A stretch of 64,000 nucleotides of DNA from Microcella sp. (lineage in GTDB: Bacteria > Actinomycetota > Actinomycetes > Actinomycetales > Microbacteriaceae): contig NZ_CP075524.1 in NCBI RefSeq assembly GCF_025808395.1, positions 62,001-126,000 of the forward strand, in the 5' to 3' direction. Both the position numbers and the translations under genes were made by a program. This document shows positions 63,203 to 64,000 of the stretch, piece by piece. The notes beneath the pieces were generated by a model. It did not search any database. It saw nothing but the letters and a program-made list of their open reading frames with translations, and was not told the origin of the DNA. Positions within the stretch are counted from its first letter, which is position 1. Each line of letters starts with the position of its first letter.

Positions 63203-64000
63203 GTGAGCCGCGACCAGCACCCCGACGCCACCCTCGGTGAGGTGGGTGAGCTTGCGGCGCTAGCGCGCATCATTCCTCTGCTGCCGTCGAGCGATGCCAC
63301 CGTGCTCGGCCCCGGCGACGATGCCGCTGTTCTCGCGGCCCCCGATGGTCGCTACGTCGTCACGACCGACATGATGATTCACGGCCCCGACTTTCGCACC
63401 GCATGGTCGACCATGCACGACCTCGGGTTCAAGGCCGCGGCCACGAACCTCAGCGACGTCGCGGCGATGGGCGCGCGGCCCACGGCGCTCGTCGTGGCGC
63501 TCGCGGCCCCCGCCGATACCCCGGTCTCACAGCTCGAGGCGCTCGCCGAGGGGCTGCGCGACGCGTGCGAGGCGCTCGCGCCCGGCTGCGGAGTCGTCGG
63601 GGGCGACCTGAGCGTGTCGAGCGTGCTGACCATCGCCGTGACGGCCTTCGGTGACCTTGACGATCGTGAGCCCGTGACACGCTCTGGCGCGCGGCCGGGC
63701 GACTGGGTCGCGGTCTCCGGCCCGTTGGGGTTGGCGGCCGAAGGGCTGCGTCTGCTGTTCGAGCGTGGGGTCGATGCGACGGGGGCTCCGGATGCTGATG
63801 CCGCGGCTCGGCTGCGTGCCGAGCATCCGGTGCCGATCGTCGCCCAACTCACCCCCCACCCGCCGATCGCCGACGGGGTCGCAGCCGCCCTCGGCGCGGC
63901 CTCGTCGATGCTCGACCTCAGCGACGGTCTCGCCCTCGACGCGCGCCGCATCGCCCGCGCGAGCGGCGTCTCGCTCGACTTCTCGAGTGCGCGGGTGCGC
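63203..64000 (+). CDS. thiL: Thiamine-monophosphate kinase (partial, runs off the end)
   Basis: 266 codons present, no stop before the window end, so about 50-70 residues are missing. ThiL phosphorylates thiamine phosphate to the coenzyme. Motifs: LGPGDDAAVL, TTDMMIHGPDFRTAWS, GFKAAATNLSDVAAMGARPT, GVVGGDLSVSSVL and SSMLDLSDGLALDARR. GTG 63203 is 6 nt from TAGCGT (63191-63196). It is the usual gene after ddl and DUF3515. Confidence 0.94.
   Translation, partial: MSRDQHPDATLGEVGELAALARIIPLLPSSDATVLGPGDDAAVLAAPDGRYVVTTDMMIHGPDFRTAWSTMHDLGFKAAATNLSDVAAMGARPTALVVALAAPADTPVSQLEALAEGLRDACEALAPGCGVVGGDLSVSSVLTIAVTAFGDLDDREPVTRSGARPGDWVAVSGPLGLAAEGLRLLFERGVDATGAPDADAAARLRAEHPVPIVAQLTPHPPIADGVAAALGAASSMLDLSDGLALDARRIARASGVSLDFSSARVR

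Overview
The window is a contiguous piece of a high-GC chromosome from an actinobacterium, most likely family Microbacteriaceae (inference). The basis is the strong G/C third-position bias, many GTG starts, deazaflavin (F420)-type oxidoreductases, CWB2 cell-wall repeats, and the actinobacterial gene order leuCD - murA - plsC - gpsA - ddl - DUF3515 - thiL. At least 25 genes carry a TANNNT-like -10 hexamer ending 6-8 nt before the start codon, the layout of leaderless transcripts that is common in Actinobacteria.

Layout. 1-2029: tail of an unknown gene, a DUF3800 protein, and on the minus strand an unknown protein behind a DnaQ-type exonuclease. 2097-7361: DMT transporter, LLM flavin oxidoreductase, GH36-like glycosidase, a gamma-glutamyltransferase relic and ychF. 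7362-11102 is accessory. An ArsR-SRPBCC regulator with a palindromic operator and a dihydrofolate-reductase-like enzyme lie between two copies of the last ten codons of ychF that differ only at synonymous positions, as expected for an element inserted into the ychF 3' end. A frameshifted gene and a RhuM-Fic fusion follow. 11103-21864: small membrane proteins, lipoproteins, an acyltransferase, two tandem F420-type oxidoreductases, a divergent DMT/MarR pair, a Ca2+/cation antiporter, an SDR with a TetR-like operator, and a Lon-N protein.

21905-26714: tandem glycine riboswitch and the glycine cleavage operon gcvT-gcvH-gcvP, closed by a cluster of hairpins. 26723-34890: a CPBP-type membrane protein and an oligopeptide ABC transporter (binding lipoprotein, oversized permease, second permease, fused double ATPase) with a minus-strand membrane gene lodged in the operon. 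34965-43191: typA, an FAH-family enzyme, an MFS transporter, a secreted CAP/CWB2 protein with a structured leader, gltX, a cytochrome-b-like protein and tRNA-Gln. 43238-50552: Ppx/GppA, a MerR regulator on a 19-bp-spacer promoter coupled to a membrane protein, an FAD oxidoreductase, an MBL-fold protein, a CsoR-type sensor, a diacylglycerol-kinase-like enzyme, and tRNA-Glu whose 3' end is repeated in an 89-bp tandem array with terminators.

50595-64000: lipoprotein, Mn2+ (yybP-ykoY) riboswitch and terC, a LOG-family gene, a leucine-rich leader peptide ahead of leuCD, murA, plsC, gpsA, an alpha/beta hydrolase, a membrane-anchored MurF-like ligase, a divergent ddl, DUF3515, a Pro-rich membrane protein and thiL running off the end. 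Several genes in this last block serve cell-envelope precursor synthesis: MurA starts the peptidoglycan pathway, GpsA and PlsC supply phospholipid precursors, and Ddl with the Mur ligase supplies or uses D-Ala-D-Ala.
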